Shown here: piece after piece, positions 1 to 8,466 of the stretch | Layout of the letters: each line of letters starts with the position of its first letter | Numbering within the stretch: position 1 is the stretch's first letter | Source: Labedella phragmitis | GTDB lineage: Bacteria > Actinomycetota > Actinomycetes > Actinomycetales > Microbacteriaceae | DNA length: 64,000 nucleotides | NCBI RefSeq assembly: GCF_004078635.1 | Contig: NZ_RZNB01000004.1 | Coordinates: forward strand, 298,069-362,068 | Reading direction: 5' to 3' | Notes under the pieces: model-generated | Told to the model about the DNA's origin: nothing | Databases searched by the model: none | Seen by the model: the letters and a program-made list of their open reading frames with translations, nothing else | Position numbers and translations under genes: made by a program

Positions 1-192
1 GCTCGACCATCGCGCGACTCGCGAGGTCGCCGCGGTGGTGACCGCCGAGGCCGTCTGCGACGGCGAAGACCGGCGCGGCGCTGAAGAGGCTGTCCTCGTT
101 GACCGCCCTGACCGGTCCGGTCTCGGATCTCCCCGCGGCGGCGATCGAGATCTCCGACCGTTCATCGGCGATCAGGATGCGATTGTCCACGC
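1..192 (-). CDS. PP2C-family Ser/Thr protein phosphatase, N-terminal part only
   Basis: The left edge cuts this gene, leaving its first 64 codons. PPM/PP2C phosphatases dephosphorylate Ser/Thr with two metal ions and in actinobacteria usually oppose PknB-type kinases. Two family motifs are visible: GPVRAVNED (residues 25-33) and VADGLGGH (44-51), whose aspartates bind metal. The start is the GTG at 192, with GAAGGAC six bases upstream. The rest of the catalytic domain and any membrane tail lie outside the window. The family call is firm; the substrate is unknown. Confidence 0.85.
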
Positions 193-311
193 GAACGTCC
201 TTCCCCGGGCCTCGGTACGACAGCGGACCCGTCCGCCACGCTACTCGACCCCTGCCGCGACTCGCGATGGGGACGGCTGCCCATCGCCCGGCGGCACCTC
301 GGTGCGATCGA

Positions 312-1592
312 TCAGGCTCGAGCGGCGGGTCCGGCCTCGAGCACGCGCTCGTACTCCTCGCGCGCCTCGATGTTGCGCGCGCGGACGGATCGCCCGCGCT
401 TCCCCACCCACACGCCGAACCAGATCGGGACCTCGCGAGCGACGATGAACGCGAGGACCGCAGCGGGCGTGAGGGCCTGCGCGAGCAGGAACGACGGCAC
501 CTGGGACGGAGCGACCTCGAACGCGTTCTGGATGAGAGCGCCACCGAGCGCTCCGGCATAGGTGATGATCGCGACGACGAAGCCGCCGATCACATAGCCC
601 CACCAGGGTGCACGAGTGAGCACGACGATGAGCAGCACCCAGGCGAGGAAGAACACGATCACGGGCACGAAGAAGGCCGCACTCGTGAGGATCGTCATCG
701 CCGAGGCGGCGTAGTCGACAGCTGTCCCCGACAGAAGCGGGGTCAGCAGGAGGGCGACGAAGTACAGCGCACCGAAGACGGCCGTCGCGAGGACGCCGAC
801 GAGAACGCCGAAGCCGCGGTTGCCCTTCTTCTTGGGAGGCGCCGGGGCCTGAACGTAGACGGGGCGCTGCGCGGCACCGTCGGAACGGTCGGCGGCGTCG
901 CGATCCGACGCCGTCCGGGTGTCGACGGCGCGGTCGTCGCGATCCCTCGCGATGCGTTCGGTCGTCGACGACCGGTCGCGATCGGCCTCGTGCGTCGACG
1001 CGGCGGATCCCGCGGATCCCGCGGCGACAGCGGCGACCGCAGCCGCCCCCGAGCCGGATCCTGCTCCGGAACTCGCGGGTGAGGGGTCGCCGAGGGCCTG
1101 CGGCGGGTACGGGTGGAAGTCCTCCTCCGGAGACGGCTTCGTGAGGGGCCGCTCGTCGGCGCCGGGTTCGGTGTCCGGCTCCTGATACGCGCCGTAATCG
1201 ACGACGATCTCCTCCCCGCCGGGACCTTCCGTCGCGGGCGACGGCTCGGCGTCCGTCGCCCCGATCGGGTAGGGCTCGCGCTCCTCGCCGGACAGGTCGT
1301 CGTTCGACGAGAGTGCGGAGGTGGAGGCGGCGGAAGCCGAGCCGTCGTAGACGTCAGCCGGACTCGTCGGCTGGACGGGCTCCGCCGGGACCCCAGGGTC
1401 AGCGGGAGCCGCACCGTCGATCGAGTGGCTCGGGTCGGCGGCGACCGCAGCGACGTCGTCTCGGTTCACGTCGTCACCGGCGTCACCCTGCACCGTGCTG
1501 TCATCGGAGCTGGGGCCGTCGAGGATGATGCCGTCGTGCGACTGCTGGTCCTCATGGGGCGAAGTCTCGTGGTCTGGCGTGTTCGACGTCAT
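312..1592 (-). CDS. acidic-tailed polytopic membrane protein, function unknown
   Basis: A 426-residue protein in two parts. Residues 1 to about 255 are disordered and very acidic, rich in Asp, Ser, Pro and Ala, with a charged Arg/Asp stretch before the membrane. Residues about 260-395 form four predicted membrane segments, followed by a basic, probably cytoplasmic tail with a short helical end (REEYERVLEAG). I chose the ATG at 1592 because GGGAG lies eight bases upstream; an ATG 15 codons earlier lacks a ribosome site. It lies between the PP2C gene and the next membrane protein on the same strand. I recognise no catalytic motif and propose no function. Confidence 0.7.
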   Translation of the reverse strand: MTSNTPDHETSPHEDQQSHDGIILDGPSSDDSTVQGDAGDDVNRDDVAAVAADPSHSIDGAAPADPGVPAEPVQPTSPADVYDGSASAASTSALSSNDDLSGEEREPYPIGATDAEPSPATEGPGGEEIVVDYGAYQEPDTEPGADERPLTKPSPEEDFHPYPPQALGDPSPASSGAGSGSGAAAVAAVAAGSAGSAASTHEADRDRSSTTERIARDRDDRAVDTRTASDRDAADRSDGAAQRPVYVQAPAPPKKKGNRGFGVLVGVLATAVFGALYFVALLLTPLLSGTAVDYAASAMTILTSAAFFVPVIVFFLAWVLLIVVLTRAPWWGYVIGGFVVAIITYAGALGGALIQNAFEVAPSQVPSFLLAQALTPAAVLAFIVAREVPIWFGVWVGKRGRSVRARNIEAREEYERVLEAGPAARA

Positions 1593-1732
1593 GGCGGAGC
1601 TCCCGTTCTGCGGCGAGCAGGTCTTCTGCTCGGGCATGACTCTAACGCGGGACCCGGCCCCCGGCCGGGTGGCACGCGGGACTCGGCCGAGCCCGTCGTC
1701 GACCGGGCGTCATCCCCTCCGCGCGGAGAGCC

Positions 1733-2455
1733 TCACTCCGCGGCGGGCCAGAGGGATTCGACGATGTCCTGGGTGTACCGGTCCGGCGCGAAGTTCACCC
1801 AGTGCGTCGCGATCCACACGCCACCGCGGACGAAGTGCGATTCACCCGTGCGGTAGGTGCCGAGTTCGTCCGTCACTGTCTCGCTGTCGATGCAGCGCTT
1901 CCCTTCGGATTCGTCGTAGCACTCGTAACCGAGCGAGTCGAGCTGTTCGAGGACCGCCGCCGCCGTGTCCGACGACACCTGCGTGATGTTCGTGTTGAGA
2001 CCGTACTCCCCCGCGAAGCCCCAACTGCACTTGAAGGTCGTACCGTCGGTGATGAGGGCGGCGAGGACCGGATCGGTCGAGCCGAGGCTGTCCGTGACGG
2101 AGTCGTCGTTGAGGGGCAGGCCCGTCGACTCGAGGTACTCGTACATCTCCGACGAATAGATCTGCGTGCATTCGGTGGGGCGCGGGGCGGCCGGCGCGGC
2201 CTCCGCCGTCTGCGCCGGAACCGGCCGCGAGCCGTCGCCGACGGCGGTGCCCGTGTCGGGACGCGTCGGACTCGCCATCCCGGCGCCGTCCATGTGCGTC
2301 AGCAGCGCGAACACACTGCCGGCGAGCAGCGCGAGGACGGCGGCGATCGCGATGGCCGAACCGATCCACAGGCGGCTGCGACGAGGGGTCCCACCGTCGT
2401 CGCGCGCATCGGCGGTCGACGGGCTGTGCTCATCGACGGCGTCGGGATGCGTCAT
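1733..2455 (-). CDS. single-pass membrane-anchored exported protein, function unknown
   Basis: A 240-residue protein with a short hydrophilic N-terminus, one membrane segment (about residues 32-52) and an extracellular domain of about 165 residues. The domain has four cysteines (in TECTQ, FKCSW, YECYD and KRCID), which suggests two disulphides outside the cell. The start is the ATG at 2455, directly preceded by GGAGGAG. It lies 94 bases downstream of pilO on the same strand, so it could be co-transcribed with the pilus genes, but nothing in its sequence ties it to pili. Confidence 0.65.
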   Translation of the reverse strand: MTHPDAVDEHSPSTADARDDGGTPRRSRLWIGSAIAIAAVLALLAGSVFALLTHMDGAGMASPTRPDTGTAVGDGSRPVPAQTAEAAPAAPRPTECTQIYSSEMYEYLESTGLPLNDDSVTDSLGSTDPVLAALITDGTTFKCSWGFAGEYGLNTNITQVSSDTAAAVLEQLDSLGYECYDESEGKRCIDSETVTDELGTYRTGESHFVRGGVWIATHWVNFAPDRYTQDIVESLWPAAE

Positions 2456-2549
2456 GACTCCTCCTGGGGGCTTGGGCCACTCCTCGATGCTACCCGTCAC
2501 GAGATCGGGGCGGCCGTACCGCGCTGCGGGGTGGCTGCGTGTTCGCCCG

Positions 2550-3251
2550 TTACTCCGCGGCCGCTTCTTCTGCTCCCGCCGCGCCGAGGAGGACGTAGGC
2601 GAAACCCGTCGAGGTCGCTGTGAACGAGCCGGTGTCCTCGTCGGAACTGACCTGGAGCGACGTGACGAGGAACAATCGTTCGCCGTGCTGGAGCCGATCG
2701 ACGAAGTCGAGGACGTCCTCGTTGGAACCCGTGACCGCGACGGAGACCTGCATGGAGTAGAAGTTCTCCGGCGTGATGAGGGGATCCGTGATCATCGGAG
2801 GACCGGTGGGTTCGGCGGGAGCCGGTTGCTCCTCGGCCCCCTCCTCTGCTTCCTCCGTGTCCCCTTCGTGGGCACCCGAGTCCGGTGGCACGTCGACGAC
2901 CGGAGGGGTGTACGCGACGAGCGGCGACGTCGTCACTTGCGTGACCGTCGTGCCGCTCGCCGCGGCGAGGGCATCGAGCTGGTCGAGCAGGAGCGACGAC
3001 TCCGACGTGACGGGGATCGACGTACGCAACGCGTCCCGGTCCTCCTCGAGCGCGTCGAGGCCCCCGAAAGCCGTCTCCAGACGAGCGACGGTCGCCTCGG
3101 TTGCGGCGTTCTGCGCGTCGACGCCCCGGCGTTGCTCATCCGTCGCTCGCATCGCGACGAGTTGCGGCTCGACACCGACGAACCATCCGAGCACGAGCAC
3201 GGCGACGGCGACGATGGCCGTCCCGATGATCCAGAGCCTCTGCGCGTTCAC
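2550..3251 (-). CDS. pilO: type IV pilus assembly protein PilO-like
   Basis: A 233-residue bitopic membrane protein. PilO pairs with PilN to form the inner-membrane alignment ring that links the cytoplasmic motor and PilM to the pilus fibre. It has a short cytoplasmic end, one membrane helix (about 8-28), a coiled-coil stretch (about 35-75) and a C-terminal ferredoxin-like region. It also has an acidic Glu/Pro insertion (about 125-150), longer than in Gram-negative PilO. It overlaps the end of pilN by four bases, so translation is probably coupled. The call rests on architecture and position behind pilM-pilN more than on motif identity. Confidence 0.75.
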   Translation of the reverse strand: MNAQRLWIIGTAIVAVAVLVLGWFVGVEPQLVAMRATDEQRRGVDAQNAATEATVARLETAFGGLDALEEDRDALRTSIPVTSESSLLLDQLDALAAASGTTVTQVTTSPLVAYTPPVVDVPPDSGAHEGDTEEAEEGAEEQPAPAEPTGPPMITDPLITPENFYSMQVSVAVTGSNEDVLDFVDRLQHGERLFLVTSLQVSSDEDTGSFTATSTGFAYVLLGAAGAEEAAAE

Positions 3252-3952
3252 TCGCCCGCCTCCGATCCCGCCTGGCCCTCGCCGACCTTCTCGTCGTCGG
3301 GCGTGAATCGTTCGGACCAGGCGCCCTCATCGATCTGCATGGTCACCGCCGACGTGTACAAACGGCTCTCCTCGTCGAGCGACACGGAGGCGGGGGTGGC
3401 TCCGACATACCCGGGCAGGTCGGCGAGACCGTCGAGCCACGACGTCACGTCCGGAAGAGTCGCGCTCACCGCCGAGAAGGTGAGCGTCGCGACGCGCGGC
3501 TCCTGCAACGGCTCGTCCGACTGTGCGAACTCGCTGAGCGGCGATGCCGACTCGATCAAGACCGACATGACGACGACGTCGGCCGGGAGCTTCGACTGGA
3601 CGCTCAGAAGGTAGTCCTTCCAGAGGATCTCAGTCGACGCTCCGACCTTCCGTCCGCTCTCGATGAGGGCGATCTCCTCCTGCACCCGGCGCACCTCGAT
3701 GTACTTCGCCTGCTCGACGAGCAGATCCGCCGTGCGAGCTTGTGATGCGAGGAGCGCGAACTGACTCTGCACGTTGAGCCACGTCGCCCCTCCGGCGGCG
3801 AGACCGACGACGAGCAGCACGCCGAGCAGACCGAGCAGCAGCCGACGACGGGTCTTCTTGGCCTGATGCTCCGCGACGATTTCGGGCGGGATGAGATCGG
3901 CGCGTGGACGGCGACCGACCGCGAGTTCCTCGACGGCGCTCCGGGGGCTCAT
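3248..3952 (-). CDS. pilN: type IV pilus assembly protein PilN-like
   Basis: A 234-residue protein with a cytoplasmic N-terminus of about 35 residues containing RADLIPPEIV. This resembles the conserved PilN tail that docks on PilM (usually written as variants of NLLP). One membrane helix (about 38-58), a coiled coil and a periplasm-type domain follow; here these would lie in the cell wall space. The ATG at 3952 overlaps the pilM stop (ATGA), and its own end overlaps pilO by four bases, so pilM-pilN-pilO is a tightly coupled block. Confidence 0.8.
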   Translation of the reverse strand: MSPRSAVEELAVGRRPRADLIPPEIVAEHQAKKTRRRLLLGLLGVLLVVGLAAGGATWLNVQSQFALLASQARTADLLVEQAKYIEVRRVQEEIALIESGRKVGASTEILWKDYLLSVQSKLPADVVVMSVLIESASPLSEFAQSDEPLQEPRVATLTFSAVSATLPDVTSWLDGLADLPGYVGATPASVSLDEESRLYTSAVTMQIDEGAWSERFTPDDEKVGEGQAGSEAGE

Positions 3953-5034
3953 GCCGCTGCCCTCCCCGCGTGGGCGTCCTGCACGCCGACGGCGAGCCCG
4001 AGCGCCACCGTGAACTCCGCCTGCCGGGCATGCAGCCCTTTGGCGTCTACGCCGCGCGCGATCGCAAGACCGGCGAGCACGTCCACCGGAGCGACCGGCA
4101 GACGCGTCAACTCGGCGAGCGCCTCCGGCAGTCCGCGGAGGAAGGACCCTCCCCCGCACAGCTGGATCCGCTGGAGGATGGAATCGGGCCGAGTGTGCGT
4201 GAAGTAGGCCACCGTGTTCCGGATGCTCCCGAGCAGATCGCTCGCGACCTCGTTGATGATATTCATCGCCGGCACGTGCCACGGGTCAACGACCCGCGTC
4301 GTCAGACCGACGAACCGCTTGAGCGTCTCCGCCTCGCCTCGCTCGAGTTCGAGCCGGAGCTTCAGAGCCTCGGTGACGTCCTCACCGCCCGACGGGATGA
4401 TGCGGAGGAACTGGGGAACACCACGCGTCGAGATGACGACGGTCGTGGCCGTCGCGCCAATCTCGACGACCGCTTCCGTGACGATCCCTGCACCCTCCGA
4501 CGCGGCCGTGCCCAGGAGGAGGCGTGAGAGCGCGAAAGGAACGAGGTCGACGCCCGAGGTGGTGAGTCCCGCGAGTTCGACGGCTCGAACGTTCCCGAGG
4601 ACGGCCTCCTTGATCGCGGCGATCAACAAGCCGTTCACGACCGGGCCCGAGTCCGACATCGCCTCGGAGATCGGGTAGAAATCGAGTAGAGCCTCCTCCA
4701 CCGGCACGGGGAGATGATCCTGGACCTGGTACGGGAGCGACTCGCGGATTCGCGTGATCGACATACGGGGAAGGGTCAGGTCACGGGCGAGCACACGCTG
4801 GTTGCCCATCCCGATCACGACCTCCTTGGAGCCGAAACCCGCCGTCGACCACAACCGTTTGAGGGACGAGGCGACGGTGCGCTGCTCGATGACCTCACCG
4901 CGCGCGACGGCGCCCTCCGGCAAAGGAATCTCTCCGAAACGCAGCACGGTCGGTCGCGCCTTGTCCGGGTCCTTGAGTTCGACGGCGCGAATGGCGACGC
5001 TGCCGATGTCGATGCCGACGACGCTCGATGCCAT
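3949..5034 (-). CDS. pilM: type IV pilus assembly protein PilM
   Basis: A 361-residue cytoplasmic protein of the actin/FtsA-like ATPase fold that forms a ring under the membrane and binds the PilN N-terminus. The N-terminal VVGIDIGS phosphate-binding loop (residues 5-12) and RQ-type middle region fit PilM/SHS2 proteins. The C-terminal LCGGGSFLRGLPE is the second nucleotide-binding loop. The ATG at 5034 has AGGAG just upstream, whereas a farther in-frame ATG at 5097 has no ribosome site. It follows pilD after 59 bases and overlaps pilN. Confidence 0.9.
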   Translation of the reverse strand: MASSVVGIDIGSVAIRAVELKDPDKARPTVLRFGEIPLPEGAVARGEVIEQRTVASSLKRLWSTAGFGSKEVVIGMGNQRVLARDLTLPRMSITRIRESLPYQVQDHLPVPVEEALLDFYPISEAMSDSGPVVNGLLIAAIKEAVLGNVRAVELAGLTTSGVDLVPFALSRLLLGTAASEGAGIVTEAVVEIGATATTVVISTRGVPQFLRIIPSGGEDVTEALKLRLELERGEAETLKRFVGLTTRVVDPWHVPAMNIINEVASDLLGSIRNTVAYFTHTRPDSILQRIQLCGGGSFLRGLPEALAELTRLPVAPVDVLAGLAIARGVDAKGLHARQAEFTVALGLAVGVQDAHAGRAAA

Positions 5035-5093
5035 GGTGTGTCTCCTGAACTGTGGTGCTCGTGGTGCGTGGTGGACGCGGGCGCTCGGTGCGC

Positions 5094-5945
5094 TCACGCC
5101 AAGCCGAGGGATGAGAGATAGACGGTGGCGACGGGTTCACCGGCGACGGCGCCGATCCATGCCCCGAGGAGCATCCAGGGGCCGAACGGAATCCCCGACC
5201 CGCGTCGAGCGCGACCGGTCACGAGCAGGCTGACCGCGAAGAGTCCGCCCGTCAGGAACGCACCGAACGCGCCGACGATGAGTTGTGGCCACCCGAGCCA
5301 CGCGAGCGCGAGCCCGAGCACACCCGCCAGTTTCACGTCGCCGAGCCCCATCGCTCCCGGCTTGACGGTCGCGAGGATGAGGTAAAAGACCGCGAGCACG
5401 GCGGCGCCGATGACGGCGCGCCCGAGAGCCTCCGGCCGCCCGTCCAGGAGCGCCGATGCCCCGAGGAGGACCGTCAGCACGACGTAGGCCGGGAGCACGA
5501 TCCGGTCCGGGAGACGATGGAGGTCGAGGTCGATGAGGCCGAGCGCGAGCGACACCGCCGCGAGGTAGAGGAAGGCGACGAGGCCGAGGCCCGAGGCGAC
5601 GATCCCGCTCACCGTCTCCGTGAGCCCTGTGACGGAGGTCCACCACCCGGCGACGCCGATGAAAGCGACGCCGCCCGCGAGCTCGACGAGGGGGTAACGC
5701 ACGGAGATCGGCTCGCGGCACGCGCGACACCTGCCGCCGAGCACGAGCCACGAGAGCACGGGAACGTTGTCGTACGGCTTGATGTCCGCGCCGCAGCCGG
5801 GGCACGCACTCGGCGGGTTCACGACGGACAGCCCGTTCGGCACTCGATAGACGACCACGTTGAGGAACGAGCCGATCAGCAGTCCGAAGACGCCGACGAG
5901 CACGGCACCCACCACAAGGAGAGGGACGAGGTCCACCTGAGTCAT
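5094..5945 (-). CDS. pilD: prepilin peptidase / N-methyltransferase PilD
   Basis: A 283-residue polytopic membrane enzyme that cuts prepilins after the leader Gly and methylates the new N-terminus. It has the FLIGSFLNVVVYRVP start, then the cytoplasmic zinc loop with two CxxC pairs (CPGCG about residue 46 and CRACRE about 72). The two catalytic aspartates sit in IDLDLHRLPD (about 137-146) and GLGDVKLAG (about 200). Both domains are present, so it should also methylate. The ATG at 5945 overlaps the end of the upstream minor-pilin gene (ATGA). The substrates are the four prepilins encoded just upstream. Confidence 0.95.
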   Translation of the reverse strand: MTQVDLVPLLVVGAVLVGVFGLLIGSFLNVVVYRVPNGLSVVNPPSACPGCGADIKPYDNVPVLSWLVLGGRCRACREPISVRYPLVELAGGVAFIGVAGWWTSVTGLTETVSGIVASGLGLVAFLYLAAVSLALGLIDLDLHRLPDRIVLPAYVVLTVLLGASALLDGRPEALGRAVIGAAVLAVFYLILATVKPGAMGLGDVKLAGVLGLALAWLGWPQLIVGAFGAFLTGGLFAVSLLVTGRARRGSGIPFGPWMLLGAWIGAVAGEPVATVYLSSLGLA

Positions 5946-7747
5946 GCCGGGCTCCCGTCGGGCTTGAAAGCAGACTTGACCTCGACGATCTCCGAGACGC
6001 CGTAGGTCGTGGTCGCCGGCGAGAGGAACTTGGGTGGTGCCAGGTACTTGAAACGCGGGTCGTACGAGTAGTTCTTCAGGTAGCCGCTCTGCACGCCACC
6101 CGCTCCGTCGGTGGTGGCGACCGGGCCCCGGAACTTCTGGGCGATGGACCCCATCACGGTGAGCGTTCCGAAGGACGCGCCGCGGTCGTAATTCTGCACG
6201 ATGAAGGTGTGCAGAACCGAGAGGATCGCAGCATCGATCCGCCGATCCTTCGTGGTCGAGATGTTCGCGTAGGTTCTGCACGTCGTATTGCGACCGTATT
6301 CGTCCTTGTTCCAGACCGAGCAATAGACGGGTTTGTGCACCCACACCGAGTTCTCGCCGACCAACCCGAGGACATCGTCGGATGCGCTCTCGTAGGTCAG
6401 GTCTCCGGTGACGTAGATGTAGTTCTGGGCGGCAAGGGTCACTCGGCCGTCGAGCACGCCCTTGACGTAGAGGTCGCCGTTCCGACACCCGTAGTGCGCC
6501 GGTGACGCGTATGGCACCTGTTCGTTGGCGGCGGGGTGTTTCTCGGTGCCGAAGGTCCACTGGTTGCCGGAAGAGGAGCACGTGAAGTTGCTGGCCGTCG
6601 TCGAGATCGGGATGTTCGGGTTGCCCGCTTGATTCGGCACGTTCTGGACGTAGATCAGGTTCTGGTCAATCACGGGGATCGTCGCACCGTCGAGGGAACC
6701 GAGCTGTCCGGTCTGGTTGCCGGGGGTGCCGCAATCGGTGTTCACGACGGCACCGGAGGCCGGCGAACCCGACGTACGCGTCGCTCGCGTGAACGGTGAC
6801 TTCACGTTCATCATCCCGTCCGCGGTGAATGTGATGATCGTCGGACCGCTGTAGAGGCAGCCGGGGCGCGGCACCGTGCTCGACATGAGGTCACCACGCG
6901 TCTCACGGAGCATCTCCGCGTTCGACTCCGGCATTTTCGGGGCATCGCTGTGCTTAGGCGCTACCGCGAAGACCGGAGAGCCAGAACAACCGGAGGCAGT
7001 CGACCGCTTGTAGAGCGGCGCAATTCGGTTCTCCGTCGTGAACGTACCGTTGAAGCGCGTCGCACCGCAGGTCAAGACGGTGTCCTTCGAATGGAACGGA
7101 CCGTTGATGACGTCGTTGGCGGCGAACTGGATGTTCTGACACCCGCTCGCGTGGGTGTTCCCCGGCAGCTGGTGCGCGTAGGTGAGCGGGCACCAGGAGT
7201 TCGGGCGCAAAATGGGATCCGTCATCTCGAAATCGGTGTAGTAGAGGTAGTCGACGAAGCCCTTCTGCTTCACGTTCACGACGATCGAGCGGACACTGTC
7301 GCCGACTCGACCGGAGGAGCGGATCCGGAGACTCCCGGCCGTCGCGTAGGAGGAGTTGTCGACCTCGTACCGGTACTGGGCCCCATTGGAGCTGCCCGGC
7401 ACGCTCGCCCACGTCCCAGTCGTGCCGATGCCGAAGGCCGGATTCTCCTGGGCCGGCAGGACCAGCGTGCTGGTGCTGCTGAAGGCGGCGTGGGGGTTCC
7501 CATAACGCGAGTACGACGTGTCGTTCGACAGTCGCGACTGGTAGTCGTCGACCCCGGCGTATGCGGCCGCAATGGCGGCGCTCCAATCCGCGTCGTGCGA
7601 GGACTTCCGGGTTCCACTGACCGCGACCGCTGTGGCCGTCGCGACGAAGATCATCAGGACCATTCCGATGATGATCGTCATGGCGAGCGCAGCACCGTCG
7701 TCCGCCCCTTCTCGCCACCGACCCAGAGTCGTCCTCAGCCGGTTCAC
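5942..7747 (-). CDS. PilX-like minor pilin with large C-terminal domain
   Basis: A 601-residue protein whose N-terminus has the class III-like signal DDG/AALAMTIIIGM (cut after Gly18) and one hydrophobic helix. There is no Glu at mature position 5. That is typical of PilX/GspK-like tip pilins, which do not pack like major pilins. The remaining 550 residues are a Cys- and Gly-rich extracellular domain. It overlaps pilD by four bases and the preceding PilW-like gene by four bases. GspK/PilX proteins usually cap or start the pilus; the size here suggests a tip subunit, perhaps with a binding role. Confidence 0.75.
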   Translation of the reverse strand: MNRLRTTLGRWREGADDGAALAMTIIIGMVLMIFVATATAVAVSGTRKSSHDADWSAAIAAAYAGVDDYQSRLSNDTSYSRYGNPHAAFSSTSTLVLPAQENPAFGIGTTGTWASVPGSSNGAQYRYEVDNSSYATAGSLRIRSSGRVGDSVRSIVVNVKQKGFVDYLYYTDFEMTDPILRPNSWCPLTYAHQLPGNTHASGCQNIQFAANDVINGPFHSKDTVLTCGATRFNGTFTTENRIAPLYKRSTASGCSGSPVFAVAPKHSDAPKMPESNAEMLRETRGDLMSSTVPRPGCLYSGPTIITFTADGMMNVKSPFTRATRTSGSPASGAVVNTDCGTPGNQTGQLGSLDGATIPVIDQNLIYVQNVPNQAGNPNIPISTTASNFTCSSSGNQWTFGTEKHPAANEQVPYASPAHYGCRNGDLYVKGVLDGRVTLAAQNYIYVTGDLTYESASDDVLGLVGENSVWVHKPVYCSVWNKDEYGRNTTCRTYANISTTKDRRIDAAILSVLHTFIVQNYDRGASFGTLTVMGSIAQKFRGPVATTDGAGGVQSGYLKNYSYDPRFKYLAPPKFLSPATTTYGVSEIVEVKSAFKPDGSPA

Positions 7748-8466
7748 GGGATCACCCGGGTTCGACCGAGGTTCGGGATCGCCACCGTGTTCTCGAGCGC
7801 GACGCGAGAGCGGGTGTCGGTGGACGAACCCTGGATGGTGAGAGCGATGGACACGGCGCTGACGGACGCGAGGACGTCCGTACTGATCACACCGCCCGAC
7901 GGCACCGCGATCGGATGCCCCGCCTTATCGAGATAGGTGAACAGCGGCGAACCGGTCTCGGCCGCCGGGACGAGCGAGGTGGCCAGCTCGCGCCTCGAGG
8001 TGGGATCGGGCGGAAAGTTGTAGAAGTCACCGTCCGGTGGGCCGGCCTCCCACGTCGTCTCGATGAGGTCGGTGCGCTCGACTGAGTACTGCACCTTCAC
8101 CGGCTTCTGGTCGCTGTTCTGGAGGTTGACGTAGGCGTACATCGTGAACGAGTCCGGCGCGATCTGGACGAACGCCGGTCGTGGGACCATTTCGTTCTTC
8201 ACCGGGTAGGGGGTGCCGGCCCGCACCATGCGCGTTAACTGGTTCATCCCGTTCGACGCCATCCGGGTGTTCGTGTCCGTCGCCGACGAGACCGACATGG
8301 CGCGGACGGAGCTGATGAAGAGGTTCGCGATGAGGGCCGAAATGATCCCCAGCACGAGGATCCCCACGACAAGTTCGACGAGGGAGATGCCCTCGTCGCG
8401 TTGCGCGACGCGCCGGACGCTGACCATTCGCGCCGCGACCGCCCGGACGACCATCGACGGGTTCAC
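7744..8466 (-). CDS. PilW-like minor prepilin
   Basis: A 240-residue prepilin. The cut site is RDEG/ISLVELVV after Gly26, with Glu at mature position 5 and a hydrophobic helix to about residue 50. Ile replaces the usual Phe at mature position 1. The pilin-type globular domain follows. The start is taken as the GTG at 8466, which overlaps the upstream stop (GTGA) and has GGAAGG upstream; the ATG at 8454 has no ribosome site. Context as the middle of three consecutive minor-pilin genes supports a role in pilus priming. Confidence 0.75.
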   Translation of the reverse strand: MNPSMVVRAVAARMVSVRRVAQRDEGISLVELVVGILVLGIISALIANLFISSVRAMSVSSATDTNTRMASNGMNQLTRMVRAGTPYPVKNEMVPRPAFVQIAPDSFTMYAYVNLQNSDQKPVKVQYSVERTDLIETTWEAGPPDGDFYNFPPDPTSRRELATSLVPAAETGSPLFTYLDKAGHPIAVPSGGVISTDVLASVSAVSIALTIQGSSTDTRSRVALENTVAIPNLGRTRVIP